64,000 bases of DNA, from the NCBI GenBank assembly GCA_947179485.1, contig OX359245.1, positions 22,121,067-22,185,066 of the forward strand, in the 5' to 3' direction. Of this stretch, positions 11,829-23,705 are shown one piece after another. The notes beneath the pieces are model-generated. The model was not told the DNA's origin. It saw only the letters and a list, made by a program, of their open reading frames with translations, and searched no databases. Position 1 is the first letter of the stretch; the number at the start of each line of letters is the position of its first letter. The stretch is from Allacma fusca. Taxonomy: Eukaryota; Arthropoda; Collembola; Symphypleona; Sminthuridae. A program made the translations under genes and the position numbers.

Positions 11829-12218
11829 TTACAGGCAAAACTTGGTCAACAGAACAGCATTAAAACATTTAAGCCCTACATGACCTTCTGGATTTGGAAA
11901 TGAAAAACGTTGACGAATAATATAATCGTCTAAATTTGTAATATTGAAACTAAGAAGATAATCCCAAGATTTGTTGAGATATATTCTACCCATCTTATCC
12001 CATCTTATTACTTTTCGAAAATACTTTAGATAAAGAAATAGAGCTTCTGCACTACCTCGACATGGAATAGATTTCTTATAGGAATCACAAAACCGACTTA
12101 ATTTTTGAAGGAATTTTATGGTAAAAATGGTCTTCCCTGACATAGTGCAACCAGCTACTTTCATGGTAAAAGGTGTATGCAATACATTTTCAGCATTATA
12201 AAAATCGCTTACCTCCAT
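11829..12218 (-). pseudogene. Relic of a packaging-type ATPase (Polinton/Maverick-like)
   Basis: The first 30 codons read HTPFTMKVAGCTMSGKT, closely resembling the HPFTxxVxGPTGSGKT Walker A region of the DNA-packaging ATPase in Polinton/Maverick elements and related viruses. The P of GPTG is replaced by C and the following G by M, so the P-loop is degraded. The rest (IYLNKSWDYLLSFN, then FSFPNPEGH) has no motif I recognise, and no Walker B is seen. The frame ends at 11829. With the PolB relic at 5.1-5.4 kb it suggests decayed Polinton DNA in this part of the window, though the two relics are on opposite strands. Other P-loop ATPases are possible. Confidence 0.5.
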
Positions 12219-13216
12219 CGCATCCTCTAAAAGTTAGACTGACAGATAAAGCCAAATGAAACGATTCGTTTCCTTTTTTGTGTTGCTAAGCTTGACCATG
12301 TTTTAATGCTTTTCAGGTCACTAATACAAAAACATTTAACCAGGAAATATAAAGTGCAAATCGTTTAAACTGAAATCTAGCTTTCTGTAGCAGCTGCTGA
12401 CTCAGATATAAATATTTTAAGAATGTTAATGAATATAGCATTTCTGGTTAGACACTGCACTTCTTAGTATGTAATAGTTCTAATTTGCAGTGTTGCTTCG
12501 ATTAAACTGGAGCAAGCCATTACCATTTAAATCACATCACATAACTTAATATTTAAATGTCTAAATTAAAGTTTTTGAACATGAACGTTCTTTGTTAGAT
12601 TAGCAACCAGTGAATCATTAACACATCTAAGAAACTTTTGCATTTTGCCACGAAATATTTGAGTGTGTAATATTACAATAAATATAAACATTTTCATAAT
12701 GTATAAACTAACTTATATCAGGAGGATTTATTGCGTACACCCAATTTTTAATAAGGTTTGGACGAAACCTAAATGTAGAGCCAGTACAGAAGGGAGCACA
12801 GAAGAAATATGACCTGGCACTTCTGCAAGAACTCTATTTTTTACACGATACTTAAAATTAAACCTTGTAACTAAATTATTTCCGCAAATGTTTATTAAGC
12901 TTATATGATCCTTAATTGTATTTTTAAAAATAAAATGAAAAATAAACTTCCAGTTGTGTTTTTTTGTTTAGTCTACGGTATGACATGAGTTAAGCATAAT
13001 AAACAGAGACATGTTTTCAGTAGAGCTTTTTAAATGGTATTGAATACATTAACTATATTTATTCAATTTTTTACAAAAGGTATTCTTATAGTTGGTTTTT
13101 TATTATTTTAATTTAAGTTATTGTAATGAGTCTTACCTACCTGGACACTAAATCATACTACCTACAATAAAATAAGCTCTCAAACAATTTCATATTAAAT
13201 AAGCTATAATTCACAC
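12219..13216. other. Non-coding stretch
   Basis: AT-rich, no coding or repeat signal recognised. Confidence 0.45.
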
Positions 13217-13230
13217 AAAACGTTTCAGTA

Positions 13231-15004
13231 GATAGATAGATAGATATTTATTGGTCGATTCGGCCTTAGCCCTTACAACCTGCACATTGCAAATACGAGT
13301 TAAAAATTGAAAATGATTAAAGTAAAATAGCAAATATATATGTTGTTGGTGTTGTTTTGATAAATTGTAAAAATAATATTATGTAGTGTAGTTGGTTTGG
13401 TGTAGGTAAAAAAGGTTCCCAGTCATAACAAGGGCCGTTAAAAACCTACACATCTTTCCAAATATGATCAGTCACAATGTTCTAAAACTTGTTTCTCTTA
13501 CATCATGTATCGTATCTATTGTGCGTCCAGGTCGATGTGTTCGAAGTTTTCGCTATTCAGCCCCTCAACAGCCCCCTTTCTTAAATTTTTCCTAGCATCC
13601 CACCCATAAGGTTGGTACATTTGCCAAGGCTATCAATGGGCTGAACAGTGTACACGACCTTTCAGCTAACATGTTTTGTACCAACGATATGGATGGGTAC
13701 AGCCCATCGTGTTACTTGTTCCTAATTTTAATGGCTTCGCACCAGAAGGCGTATGCATTCTTAATATTCGCCATCAGTATTTCCGGTTCCATGATTTTTC
13801 TTACAAAATTGTCAATGTTGATATCGGTTCCGTCTCGGTTTGTTAGTTCCTTCATATGATGGGTTCTTAATTCCCTGTAGGATTCGCATTCAAACATGAT
13901 GTGAAAGATCGTTTCAGTTTTTGAGTTGCAGATTTCGCAGTGTGTTCGTTTTTCGCCTTTATGTCTCCATTTGTTCCAGATATCGTTCAGGTTTGTGCAT
14001 CTATTACTCGTCCATACCCTAGGTTTGTTGAGTCTTAGGTTCTGTGCGAATTTGATAAGTGGCCAACTCAGGCCTAGTTTGTTGATATCTTCCTGGAGTG
14101 CGGGTGTGTTTAGGAGTAGGTAGCTTGGATTCTCTGTTTTTTGCATGTCACTGACGTCTTGGTTGATTGAGCTAACTTCAATGTCTTCCCAGATTTTCTT
14201 CCAGTGAATTTTCACGTGGTCTTTAGATAGAAGCTCGAATTCAGTTCCTAAATATGCTTGTTTGTACAATTCTTTCCATTGGTTATACATACTAGTGTTG
14301 TCGGTATTTCCATTTTGTGTTTGGTTTTTGAAGCATTCTTTGGCCATCGAGGTTGAATTATTCGAGAGGATAGTGTTGTGGATATGTATGGCTACATTCT
14401 TTAGTCCAATTGTTTTGAGGGACTGTCCGCCTGTCTCAAGTCGTAAAACGTGTCCTGGTGTTAGTGTGCTTGTTCCTAGAATACGGCGCAGAAATGCAGT
14501 TTGTATCTTCTCGATTTCGTTTATGTAGTCTGCCCCCCATATTGCAAATCCATACATTAGGACTGTTCTGACGAGTGCATAGAAAAGTCTAAGTATTATG
14601 CTGATGTTGTTGATTTTCGTCGATCTCAGGGTTTGGATAAGGGTTTCTGCTGCCGCGTTTGCCTTCTTCTTTGTTTCATTCCAGTGAATCTTGAATCCCC
14701 CATTGCGGTGAAATGTGATACCTAGGTATGTGTATCTGTCCATTATTTCTATTTCATCGCCGTCATAGTACCATTTGTGCTTTTTTGATGCTCTTCCTTT
14801 ACCAAATATGACGACTTTGGTTTTGTCTAAGTTTACTAAGAGGTCGTTCTTTTTAAAGAAATTGCATACAAGATTTATCTGAGTCTGAAGGTCTTCTGGT
14901 GTGTTAGCTGTTAAAACAATGTCATCTGCGTAGATTAAAATTGTGATTTGGATTGATAGAATTCTAGCTCCATTTACTTTGGATTTGTTCAGTATGTCAA
15001 CTAT
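13231..15004 (-). mobile_element. 5'-truncated LINE with 14-bp target duplication and TATC tail
   Basis: The LINE copy is bounded by the direct repeat AAAACGTTTCAGTA at 13217-13230 and 15005-15018, an exact 14-bp target-site duplication. Its 3' end on the minus strand is a (TATC)n tail at 13231-13248. The 5' truncation falls inside the RT domain, just before the catalytic YADD. Truncation and microsatellite tail are as expected for target-primed reverse transcription. Confidence 0.95.
13712..15004 (-). pseudogene. LINE ORF2 C-terminal half: RT YADD, thumb, zinc region
   Basis: An uninterrupted reading frame enters from the truncation point at 15004 and runs to the stop at 13712, about 430 codons. 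It begins just ahead of LIYADDIVLTA (catalytic YxDD), then NLDKTKVVIFGKGRA, YTYLGITFH, the thumb, and ends with a CX2C...HX4C motif (CEICNSKTETIFHIMFEC) followed by a short basic tail. The endonuclease and the first RT motifs are lost. The intact frame suggests a fairly recent insertion. Motif order and spacing resemble the LINE at 0.5-4.7 kb, so the two are probably related families. Confidence 0.92.
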
Positions 15005-15354
15005 AAAACGTTTCAGTATAACCTATGCGTTAGTATTCATTATTTTGCAAAATTCCCATTAAGTATATGCCGTTTAATTTATTATTTTATCTGTTTTAAT
15101 TGTATATGTAGCTGGGAAACCAGGTACAATCGAACAAATTAAGTAAATTCCATCTGTAAATCGTTTAGTATACCCCTTTTCAAACTTATGCATACTTTTA
15201 AAGCTCTTACAAAATCATTGATTTTAAGAGCGGCACTTTCCAGCTTTCACTAAACGTATCTGTGTAAATTCGACCATGCAGACATTTCCGTAAATTTTGT
15301 TACTTCTGGTGGTCTCATTCCCAGCCCTCGATGTTTTCTATGGTTGTAAGAGTA

Positions 15355-15530
15355 CAGTAAAACTTGTCTATAGTGGCCGTCTATATAGTGGTTTCCTCCT
15401 CATTGTGGCCCATATCATGTTTCCCTGTCATAAGTCCTATCTTTTAACATTATGTACACCCCGCGTATATAGTCTTTATAAAATGGTCCCCTGCCAACTA
15501 TGCATACAGTGGTCAGAATAATTGTCAGTG
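15355..15530. mobile_element. 176-bp pogo/Tigger-like MITE
   Basis: A short non-coding element flanked by TA on both sides. The ends are CAGTAAAACTTGTCTATAGT and, read inward from the other side, CACTGACAATTATTCTGACC: imperfect terminal inverted repeats of the Tc1/mariner-pogo kind. A second TATAGTGG motif lies just inside the left end. It has no coding capacity and would depend on a transposase elsewhere. Confidence 0.6.
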
Positions 15531-15972
15531 TAAATTTAAATGTTGCGAAGTTAGTCAACTTGAAAAACGTACATATTACATACCAAGCATATCTCAACCC
15601 GTGTTGGGGCTTGAAGTGGTTACTTATATGTGCTCGGTATGATTGGTTTTCGAATTTATTTGAAAGGGACTTAAAATTATGACGTCTGGTGTAAAATACA
15701 GAAAATATCTTCCAATTTCAATAACATCAGTATAAGTTATTTTAAAATGGTTCTTCTCATGCTAGCCTTATATATTAGTAGGTATATTGCGCTCACTCCG
15801 TTCTGTCTTGTACAAGTTAGCTCTCATAATTGATCTGATACGGATCTACCATTAATAATGAAGTAGTTATTTGCTTCTCAAGATTTGACGCATAGTGTGC
15901 CCCGTTTTTGTAATCGTATATTTAGAGTTTATATTGCTGCTGAATCTTGCACTCTCTGAGGTACGTCGTAAC

Positions 15973-16279
15973 TAGAGCTTCTGTTGGGGACAAAATTCTT
16001 GTCCCGTCCCGTCCCGATATTTTTTCAAAACCTTTGTCCCCAGTCCCGTACCGACAATCGGGACACGGTGACAGAAACCATGTCCCAGTCCCGTCCCCAA
16101 AATGTTTACAAAACATTGTCCCCGGTCCCGAAAATCTGGGCATGTGAACAAAATTCCTGTACCGTCCCGATAATTAATAAAAACAGTTGTCGACATTCTG
16201 ATACCGAAAATCGGAATATGAGAAAAATTTGTCCCGGTCCGTCCTGTGTCCCGACGGGACGTCCCTGTCCCCGGCAGAA
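15973..16279. mobile_element. 307-bp hAT-type element made of GTCCC/GGGAC motif arrays
   Basis: Flanked by the 8-bp duplication GTCGTAAC (15965-15972 and 16280-16287). The left end reads TAGAGCTTCTGTTGGGGACA and the right end read inward TTCTGCCGGGGACAGGGACG, so the right end lacks the first few bases. Almost all the interior is made of GTCCCGTCCC-like motifs. Short frames across it on both strands are artefacts of the repeat. Confidence 0.75.
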
Positions 16280-16829
16280 GTCGTAACGCCTTAACGTTTT
16301 ACAGTATTCAAAACTTTCCTTAAATACTATATCCTGATTAGAGTTAGGAGGTATGTAAGTAAAAATAACTCGACGTGGCTTTGATTCGTTAAACTGTAGA
16401 CTTAAAATTTATTTAGTTTGGAATACTCATTGGACTTGTTTATTCGTTTTGTATCCAATATTAAAACCTCCGCTACCTCTGCCCTTAGTAGGCTTCCCAT
16501 TCTTAATGCTTATATGACATGTATGGTTTAGATGAAAAAGATGAACATGTTTACCTTTCTGAATTCATGTCTTGCTAAGACAGAAAATGTCCGCGTGCTT
16601 ATCTAAAATTAGCTTAACTTAATAATGTTACTTATCATACCTTTCCAGTTCCACATAGAATGCTATTTACATTGGTTTGTTGTAGCCTGCCTATTTTGCA
16701 TTGTTGCCTTGATTGGTCCGATTCCTTTTTTCGTTCTTCTTTCTAAATTGGATTTGTACGGTATGACCGACGTGCTGGTGAAAATGCCTGGGTAAAACTT
16801 GGGAAGGAAAGTTACAGAAATTCCTACTA

Positions 16830-19541
16830 CAGTCGACTCTCTCTATAACGACATCAATAAATCTCCCAAAAAGTGACGTTATAAGGGAACGACGTTATAG
16901 AGGCACATAAAATAAATAACGGTTTAATTGCAAATTTTTCGATTGTAGTTAAGTTGGACTCATATCTCGTTTCATTTAAGTAGCACATAGAGACTTTATT
17001 GACACTGCTTCTCAATAGAAGTAGCCCTTATGGACTCAGTATACTATTAACAATTTTCAATTAAGTAACTAATTAGTATAATTTATGACTTATAAAGATG
17101 ATTATTACAAATTAATGCACTGTTCTTAAGAACTAAAGATACTATTTCTTCAATAACTTTCATTGGTATCCTAAATCGTTTTAGGAATGTTACAAAAAAA
17201 TTTGAAATTGTTCCTCGTGCCCCAATGTACAGTCCAATTGTTTCCACTTCTTTTAGATTGAATTTTGATTGAAAGTAGGGAATGCATGGATCATAAATTG
17301 ATTTCTTTTCTTGGTTCACTTTTTCAGGCTGGTGAATATCTTGTTCCATTCTTATTGTTGGATCTAAAATGTATCCTTTTTTAGAGTTTGGTTCAATAGC
17401 AAGAATGTCAACTCTTCTACTTGTCCCATTTTTATCTTCACAATATACTTCTTCTTGGACTATATATTTATTTTCTTTAAATTTTGTAGCTAACAATGAG
17501 CGAATGCTGTGATGACGATTTTTACGTAATAATTCACTTCTGGGGCATTTACCAAGGATATGTCCTAAGGTTTCAAACTCATTGCAATATCTACAATGGC
17601 TATTACCTTGGCTGTAACCCGGATTTGACTTATTAGGCAATACGTTTCCGTTCATTTTGATTGCATTTATCCATTCAGATGTTGATAACCCAAATTTATT
17701 AGTTATCCATTTGTTAGCAGTGGGACATTCGGAAAATTGTGCGACACCTTGTCCTTTACTTGGAAGCTTACTCCATTTTTCATATTCTATCTTTTGCAAT
17801 TCATTCCTAATAAGTTTACATTTCTTTAACTTCTTTTTTGGTTGTTGTTTGTCAGTGTTATTCATTGATTCTTCTCTATTACTTTCTGAAGTATCTTCAT
17901 CTTGATAGATGTCTACAAGGGATGATTTGAATTCTTCAGTCATGTTTAGATTATCCAAGCATTTATTTTTTTCATTGTCAAAATTTCTTATTATATTCAG
18001 AACTTCAATGCCACTATTTTGTATATTGTCACATGCATTATAATTTTGAATGTTTGCTTCCCATGATGTTTTAATAATTCTCAATCCTTTTACCTTTCTA
18101 CTAGAATAAATCATAGCGTCAGGGGTTGATGTTGGTATTTGCAAAATTTCTTTAACTGCACTTTTAAGGATTTTATCCACTTTATCAAAGAATGAAGGCG
18201 AAATTTTATTTAAGGGAATATGTTGTAGGGGGAAAATTAAAATCGGCCAGATAAATTCATTAATGATATTCAATTTTTGGTCTGGATTAAGGAATGGAGT
18301 TGCAACTATTCTTTCAATTTGGCCTCGAAATTTATGGAGTAATTTTTCTTCATGACATGCTATTTCATCATTAAAATTCATACCAAGATACTTCACCATT
18401 TCATTAGTTCCAATGCACTTGATCCGAGTATTTTCATTGAGAATCAGATCATCTGTACATAATTCTCCTTTTACCAGACTAATACATTGGGATTTTCTGG
18501 AATTAATTTGAAGTCCTAATTCATTATAAAGTCCAATAAATGTTTGGTTGAGAATGATGGAAGATGTACGAGAGTTCGCAGAAATGTCTGAATCATCAGC
18601 GAAATTTTGGAGAGTTTCATTTGGGAAGTCAGGGTGAAGCTGGAAGCCATACATACTTTTTACAGATGGTTCATTTAATTCCATAATCTCATCATCAACT
18701 GCGTTGTTATAAATCCATGGAGATTGTGGTGCCCCCTGCATTACTCCACATTTGAAAAATATTTTTTGAGATTTTCCTTTAATTGTATTGATCCTTGTGT
18801 AGTTCTCAATCATGAAATTAATGGTAAGGTTTTTGAGTGCTGTTGGTGCTCTTCTAGCTTGAATCCTATTTGAAGCATGTAAGTGTCCTATCTTATCAAA
18901 AGCTTGAGTAACATCAAAGAATTATGCTTATGCAGAATAAGAAAAAAATTATTAGTTAATAAATAATATTTTTCAAAGCTTCCCACGACACAAACACAGC
19001 TAACAACAAAGGTCAGGATTGAATAAAGTATTTTCTGAATCTCAATAAGAAACTTCTGATCATTTACAAACGCTTTCAAACAGTGAAAAATGTAATTCCG
19101 TTAAAACTGAAAATTTCTTAACTGGATCCAAAAATAAATCTAAAAGCTTGGAAATGTGAATTTTCCTTTATGGGACTTACTCAATGTCCTTAACCACGCA
19201 TGCACATATATTTTCAATAATGCGTTCCTTATAAGTCGTTTATAAAGTCGCTGAATAATAAGCCAATGCAATTTTAGTGAAACTGAAGGGAAAAAATTAA
19301 AATGACAGCATCGATGGGTTGTTTAGCTAGATTTCACGCTTTGTAACGTCAAAATGCCGTTATAAGGGTATGCTTCTCACCTTACGGCTACAAAAAAAGT
19401 GACTTTATAAAGGAACTGACGTTATAACGAGTGACGCTATAAAGGTAGAAATTATCATATAATGTAGCTTGGGAGGAACCCAGGACGACTTTATAGGGAG
19501 AGTGACTCTATATGGAGAGACGCTATAAGGAGAGTCGACTG
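16830..19541. mobile_element. pogo/Tigger-like DNA transposon, 2.7 kb, carrying a LINE copy
   Basis: The ends are CAGTCGACTCTC at 16830 and its inverted copy GAGAGTCGACTG ending at 19541, each flanked by TA. Both subterminal regions have repeated GACGTTATAA/TTTATAG motifs: about 16845-16905 on the left and 19340-19530 on the right. This is the Tc1/mariner-pogo plan. No transposase is visible; most of the middle is a minus-strand LINE fragment. The LINE probably inserted into a smaller non-autonomous transposon. Confidence 0.85.
17083..18921 (-). pseudogene. R2-like LINE: RT plus restriction-like endonuclease, 5' truncated
   Basis: One open frame enters at about 18921 and ends at 17083. It begins with FFDVTQAFDKIGH (RT motif A, first catalytic Asp). 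In the 576-codon part from 18813 come GVMQGAPQSP (about 23-32), NFADD (catalytic, about 71-75) and YLGMNF. The C-terminal part has a CX2C...HX4C motif (CRYCNEFETLGHILGKC, 407-423) and then SRRVDILAI and YILDPTIRMEQD (about 465-493), the restriction-like endonuclease layout of R2/RLE elements, plus the family-typical IGLYIGARGTI. All motifs after the truncation look intact. An in-frame stop sits just upstream. The N-terminal DNA-binding domains and first RT motifs are missing. Confidence 0.9.
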
Positions 19542-20005
19542 TACCTTGCCTCGTCTTGTGGAGGTAGGCTGTGTAGGCTAACTGTAACCGGGCTGGGGGA
19601 AAATGAGAGGATGCTCGTTGACTCGAGTGCAATAATGTGGTGGAGAGAGGATGAATATCTTTTCCTGTCCAACTGCTGACCGCGAGTGATTTTATTTTAT
19701 CAAGGAAAATAGCTCCAATAACATTTTAAACATAATTTAAATAAACAAGTTCTTCACCTAGTGATAAATTTAGTACAAAAGCCCAATTTGAATGTAGAGA
19801 TAGGACTCGGCACTTGACATTTCGAACATAGAACAAGCAACACAGAATAATAGATATTTTAATTAGCATGGACATCAACATAAATACCGAACATGGAACA
19901 TATGTACCTAACTACTCTCTACATAAACTTACAATTACATGAACCGAAATGAACTAAACTTCACTATCGTAAAGGATTCGATAATGCGTGGCGGGTCGTA
20001 TTGGT

Positions 20006-20954
20006 TAATCATGAGATCGGTTCGGTTTAACGCGGTTATCCGACCATCGGTTAACCGAAATCGACGGTTCGGTTAGAAAAGTCGTAACCGAATTGAAATA
20101 ACCGAACGGTTCGGATACGTCAATGCCTAACCGGATATCGGTTTCGGATCGGTTGGGTTTTAAATATGAATTTATCCGTTCGGTTCGGATTAAGTAAATG
20201 TAACCGCTCGGTTAAACCGACGGATAACCGATTTTGAATTTCATTCCTAAAATTTTTAGGAAATCGTAATCGAGAACGGCTGTAGCATGAATTCTCGAGA
20301 CGAGCGATTGCTTCATTATGTATCTGCAACATATTTAGAAATCACAGCAAATGGACCACGAGCAGGCATACATTTGTTCATCAAATCGCAATTACTTCAA
20401 ACAACATTATTTTTAGCTTAAATTAAATAAGTGCATTATTACTAAAACTAATTTGCCATCAGTGGAAACCTCCGACTCCGTAATAAGAGCAGAAACTACC
20501 GGGAGCAATGAGCCTTCGAAAAAAGATGAAAAGTGAGGTTTGGGACCATTTGGTCTTACTGGAGATTTGGTCTTTAGGTTTCTAGTTGTGATTTGAAGTT
20601 AAATAATAGGTAAGATTTGATAAAAATTTGTGTAATAATTGTTTTAAGTTTGAACGACGTTAATTTAAACAAAGATTTTCAGAAAAAATTTTAATAAATA
20701 TTTATCTGTTTCGAATGAAGTTTTCACTTTAAAATCATTCGTAAAATGTGCAGTATTGTTTCGGTTATTCGGATAACCGACAAACGGTTTGGTTATGAAA
20801 ATCATCCGAACCGATGTATGGGTTAGGTTCCGGATAGGAGAATTTTTTTATCCGAACAAAACGGTTCGGTTCGGATTTTGACAAAAAATTAACCGAAAAC
20901 TTCGGTTCAGTTACGGTTCGAATTTGTGTTTTATCCCAACCGATCTCATGCTTA
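20006..20954. mobile_element. 949-bp hAT-type element with GGTTCGGTTA/TAACCGAACC arrays
   Basis: Flanked by GTATTGGT at 19998-20005 and 20955-20962, an 8-bp target duplication. The ends are TAATCATGAGATCGGTT and, inverted, TAAGCATGAGATCGGTT. About 230 bp inside the left end and 190 bp inside the right end consist of AACCGAA/TTCGGTT motifs. The 500-bp centre (20240-20750) is AT-rich and non-coding. It is non-autonomous. Confidence 0.88.
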
Positions 20955-20962
20955 GTATTGGT

Positions 20963-21496
20963 TAATTAAAATTCTGACATTCGCTTTCAATTTTATTCAT
21001 GAAATCTATATCTGTTCTCGATGAGCTTGTCTTACAGACGAATCCGAATAAGCCTGTCGTTCCCCTGGTTTGGCTCACCCATTCAAGTAAATGTGTCGAT
21101 GTACATATTATTGAGTCAGGCACTTATATGTGATAAGGATGTAAACGCGAAGTACAAGTATGGTCAGTAACGATCTTATTTACACGATGAAGCAAACAAG
21201 TAATTTATGAAAGCGCTAAGCATTTGAAGCAACAGTGACACGATTTGCTACTCATGAATTTAAATTACTTAATTAACGGGTTATTGTTTCTCTCATGTCA
21301 AAACAATTACAAAGACCTTACACGAATAAATAATTTGGGTTTGTTGTATTAAATACACATTTGTTTAAATTTTGTTGTAAATTAAGTTATTATTCTATGC
21401 AATTTCGTTAATAAAGTGAAATAAAAATTTAAATAATAAATATTGTGCAACAGTTGATCTTTAACTTTATAAAAATATTAAGACATCTTTTTTCAG
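20963..21496. other. Non-coding stretch before the broken ORF
   Basis: AT-rich DNA with no gene recognised. It ends in a pyrimidine run followed by CAG at about 21488-21496, which could be a splice acceptor for the reading frame that follows. Confidence 0.4.
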
Positions 21497-21497
21497 C

Positions 21498-23241
21498 TTC
21501 ACAAAATTATCATTGCGGCAAAGGTGAATGTTAGAAAGAAGCATTACGACTGTGATACGGTGCACGCGGACCTGATAGCTGAAGCCAAAAGACAATGCCA
21601 GGAATCATATCAAGCCATGTTCATGAATATGTTCATAAATGAACGTATTAGTCCAAAAAAAAGCTGGCTCCAATCACACCGACCAAAACGGTTTCATCTG
21701 TCTCGTTGTTATAGCATTAATTTCAAGTATTGGGCTCGCAATGCTCGCATGCACCACCGTTGCAATTACCACCAATCAAGAACTATATCCCAGGTAGAAG
21801 ACCACAACACTTTTCAGGACAGTATGCTCAACAAGGTTGCAGCATAGGACAAGAAAAATCTCGAAAGCATCCGTCAACTTACAACACTTTTAAACCACGC
21901 AATCAGAGCTGCGCTCAAGTTCAAGTAGACCATGAGTATTTCAAGTCATGGTCAAGTGCGGGTCATGGTCAAGTAAAATATAATGGATACTTGAACATTC
22001 AAGTCATGGTCAAGTTATGTATATACTTGACCCTGAGATTTGAAATCAAGTAGTTATCATGGTCAAGATTAAAAGTTCTACTTGAGAGTCAAGTCATGTT
22101 CAAGTAAAGATGTATAAATCCTTGACCATGAACCATGAGTATTTCAAGTACTTATTCAAGTAACTAAACGTTACCCATATCAAAGTTGTGGCGCCATATA
22201 TTTCAATAGGCTTTCTTTCTAAGTGTCGTTGTCGTTACTCCGAGACTCCGTACCCATGCAATTTCGTCAAAAAACATATTTACGCGTTACGATTCAATAT
22301 CTCCAGATCCGCTTGGAAAGCCACGGTTGCACTAGTGAACCGAAAGAATAAGAATATAAAATGTTCGGAGCACCACCTCTGAAAGCGACAAAGTTCAATT
22401 GGTTTACTGTATTATTGTATAAAATAAATACATTGTTCATGAATCAAGTTACTTAAATTCAAGTACTCTTTTCGTTCTAAATAATGTAACATTTGTACAA
22501 CGTTAACAACTGTACTACATATATAAGCCAGTTTGTTGCATTGTTGCATAGGGCGGACGCTGAATTGTGAATATTTTGAGTGAAGCAACCTAAACTTGTA
22601 TATTAGCACAAAGTAATTATTATTAATAGTAAAATTCAATGGGAAATGATTTAGTTGCACCAATTTAAGACATTAATTAATCATCGAGATTTAGTCAATC
22701 AAAATATTTTTGGTGAAGCTTGTGAATTGTGAATAATATTTTCATTTGCTGTTTTAGTCGATTAATTGAATGCAGTAAGAAAAATCAAGAGTATTTGATC
22801 AGATTATTTAGAATTAGTGTTGTTGCTATATTTTAAGTGTGAATAATATTTTTATATTTCTATTTTGAAAAACTACAATTTAAGTCAAGTTCAAGTTCGG
22901 GTCATGGTCAAGTCATGGTCAAGTCATGGTCAAGTCAAGAGTTGTCCCGGCTATACTTGACCAGGTTCAAGTTACGCGAAAAGTACTTGAATACTTGACC
23001 CTGAATTTTCAAGTAATTGTCTGACCATGAACCGTCAAGTTCAAGACAGTCTGAAAAATCTACTTGACTGTCAGGGTCAAGTCAAGTTCAGGGTCAAGTT
23101 TGGGTTTTACTTGACTTGAACGCAGCTCTGCACGCAATCATCGGTCTAGAAACTCTTAAAAAAGATAACGCTGAGCTTAAAGGAGATACTCTTATTATTA
23201 CAATGCATAATTACTCTTCTACAACTACCTTCTCACCTTAA
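21498..23241 (+). pseudogene. Unrecognised broken ORF split by a hAT insertion
   Basis: Coding-like sequence lies on both sides of the hAT element at 21904-23130. The left part has a basic, cysteine-containing stretch (frame from 21524), then in another frame (21693-21797) a hydrophobic run of about 25 residues that looks like a membrane segment or signal anchor, then back in the first frame a heptad-like region interrupted by a TAG at 21845. When the transposon and one copy of its 8-bp duplication are disregarded, that frame continues from 23139 through a lysine- and leucine-rich helix to a TAA at 23239-23241. A membrane segment plus coiled coil would suit a surface or envelope-like protein, but I do not recognise the family. 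At least two frame changes and one stop break it. Confidence 0.45.
21904..23130. mobile_element. 1,227-bp hAT-type element with CAAGT/ACTTG arrays
   Basis: Flanked by CACGCAAT at 21896-21903 and 23131-23138. The ends are CAGAGCTGCGCTCAAGTTCA and, inverted, CAGAGCTGCGTTCAAGTCAA. The first 250 bp and the last 250 bp are arrays of CAAGTCATGGT and ACTTGA-type motifs; the 700-bp centre is ordinary AT-rich DNA. It is non-autonomous, and it interrupts a reading frame. Confidence 0.93.
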
Positions 23242-23577
23242 TCATTTTTTTAGAATTGGATTGAGATTGAGAATGATGTGTATATATGACTCATCCTTTG
23301 GTCTTGTAATGAATTTTACTATCATCTCTAGTGTAACTCATATATGTACCTCAATATGTGTATACCCTGGCAATCTCAAACTCCTTGTACAACTATTAGC
23401 CAGATGATGTAATCTATTCCCAAAATTGACAATGTATCACTGTATTAAGTTCAAACTTTAGTTTCACATGCAAATACAAACCATCTTTCACTTTGGATAC
23501 TTAAATCTCCATCCAAATTAAACCGTTTATTCAAGATCGTTAATCTGTCAGTTGTCAGTTTGAAGACATACCCTAAT
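23242..23577. other. Non-coding stretch
   Basis: Sequence after the broken ORF, possibly its 3' untranslated region. No other signal is seen. Confidence 0.4.
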
Positions 23578-23705
23578 TCCTAACGACACGAAACTAACGA
23601 CTAACGACCTGTCTCTAACGTCTAACGACCTGTATCTAGCGACTAACGACTAACGTCCTGTCTTTAACGACTAACGACCTTTCTGTAACGACTGAAACGA
23701 CAGCG
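23578..23705. repeat. TAACGAC-type short array
   Basis: About eight imperfect copies of (C)TAACGAC, alternating with CTGT, in 130 bp. ACCCTAA occurs on both sides (near 23569 and 23730), so this may be another very small hAT-like element, but its terminal inverted repeats are not convincing. Confidence 0.55.

Noticed and set aside
15922..16286. Overlapping frames on both strands rich in G, P and R
   Set aside because: They come from the GTCCC array of a small transposon.
21920..23110. CRISPR-like appearance of regularly repeated CAAGTCATGGT motifs
   Set aside because: Units are short, irregular and inverted between the two ends; flanks show a hAT target duplication; the sequence is eukaryotic.
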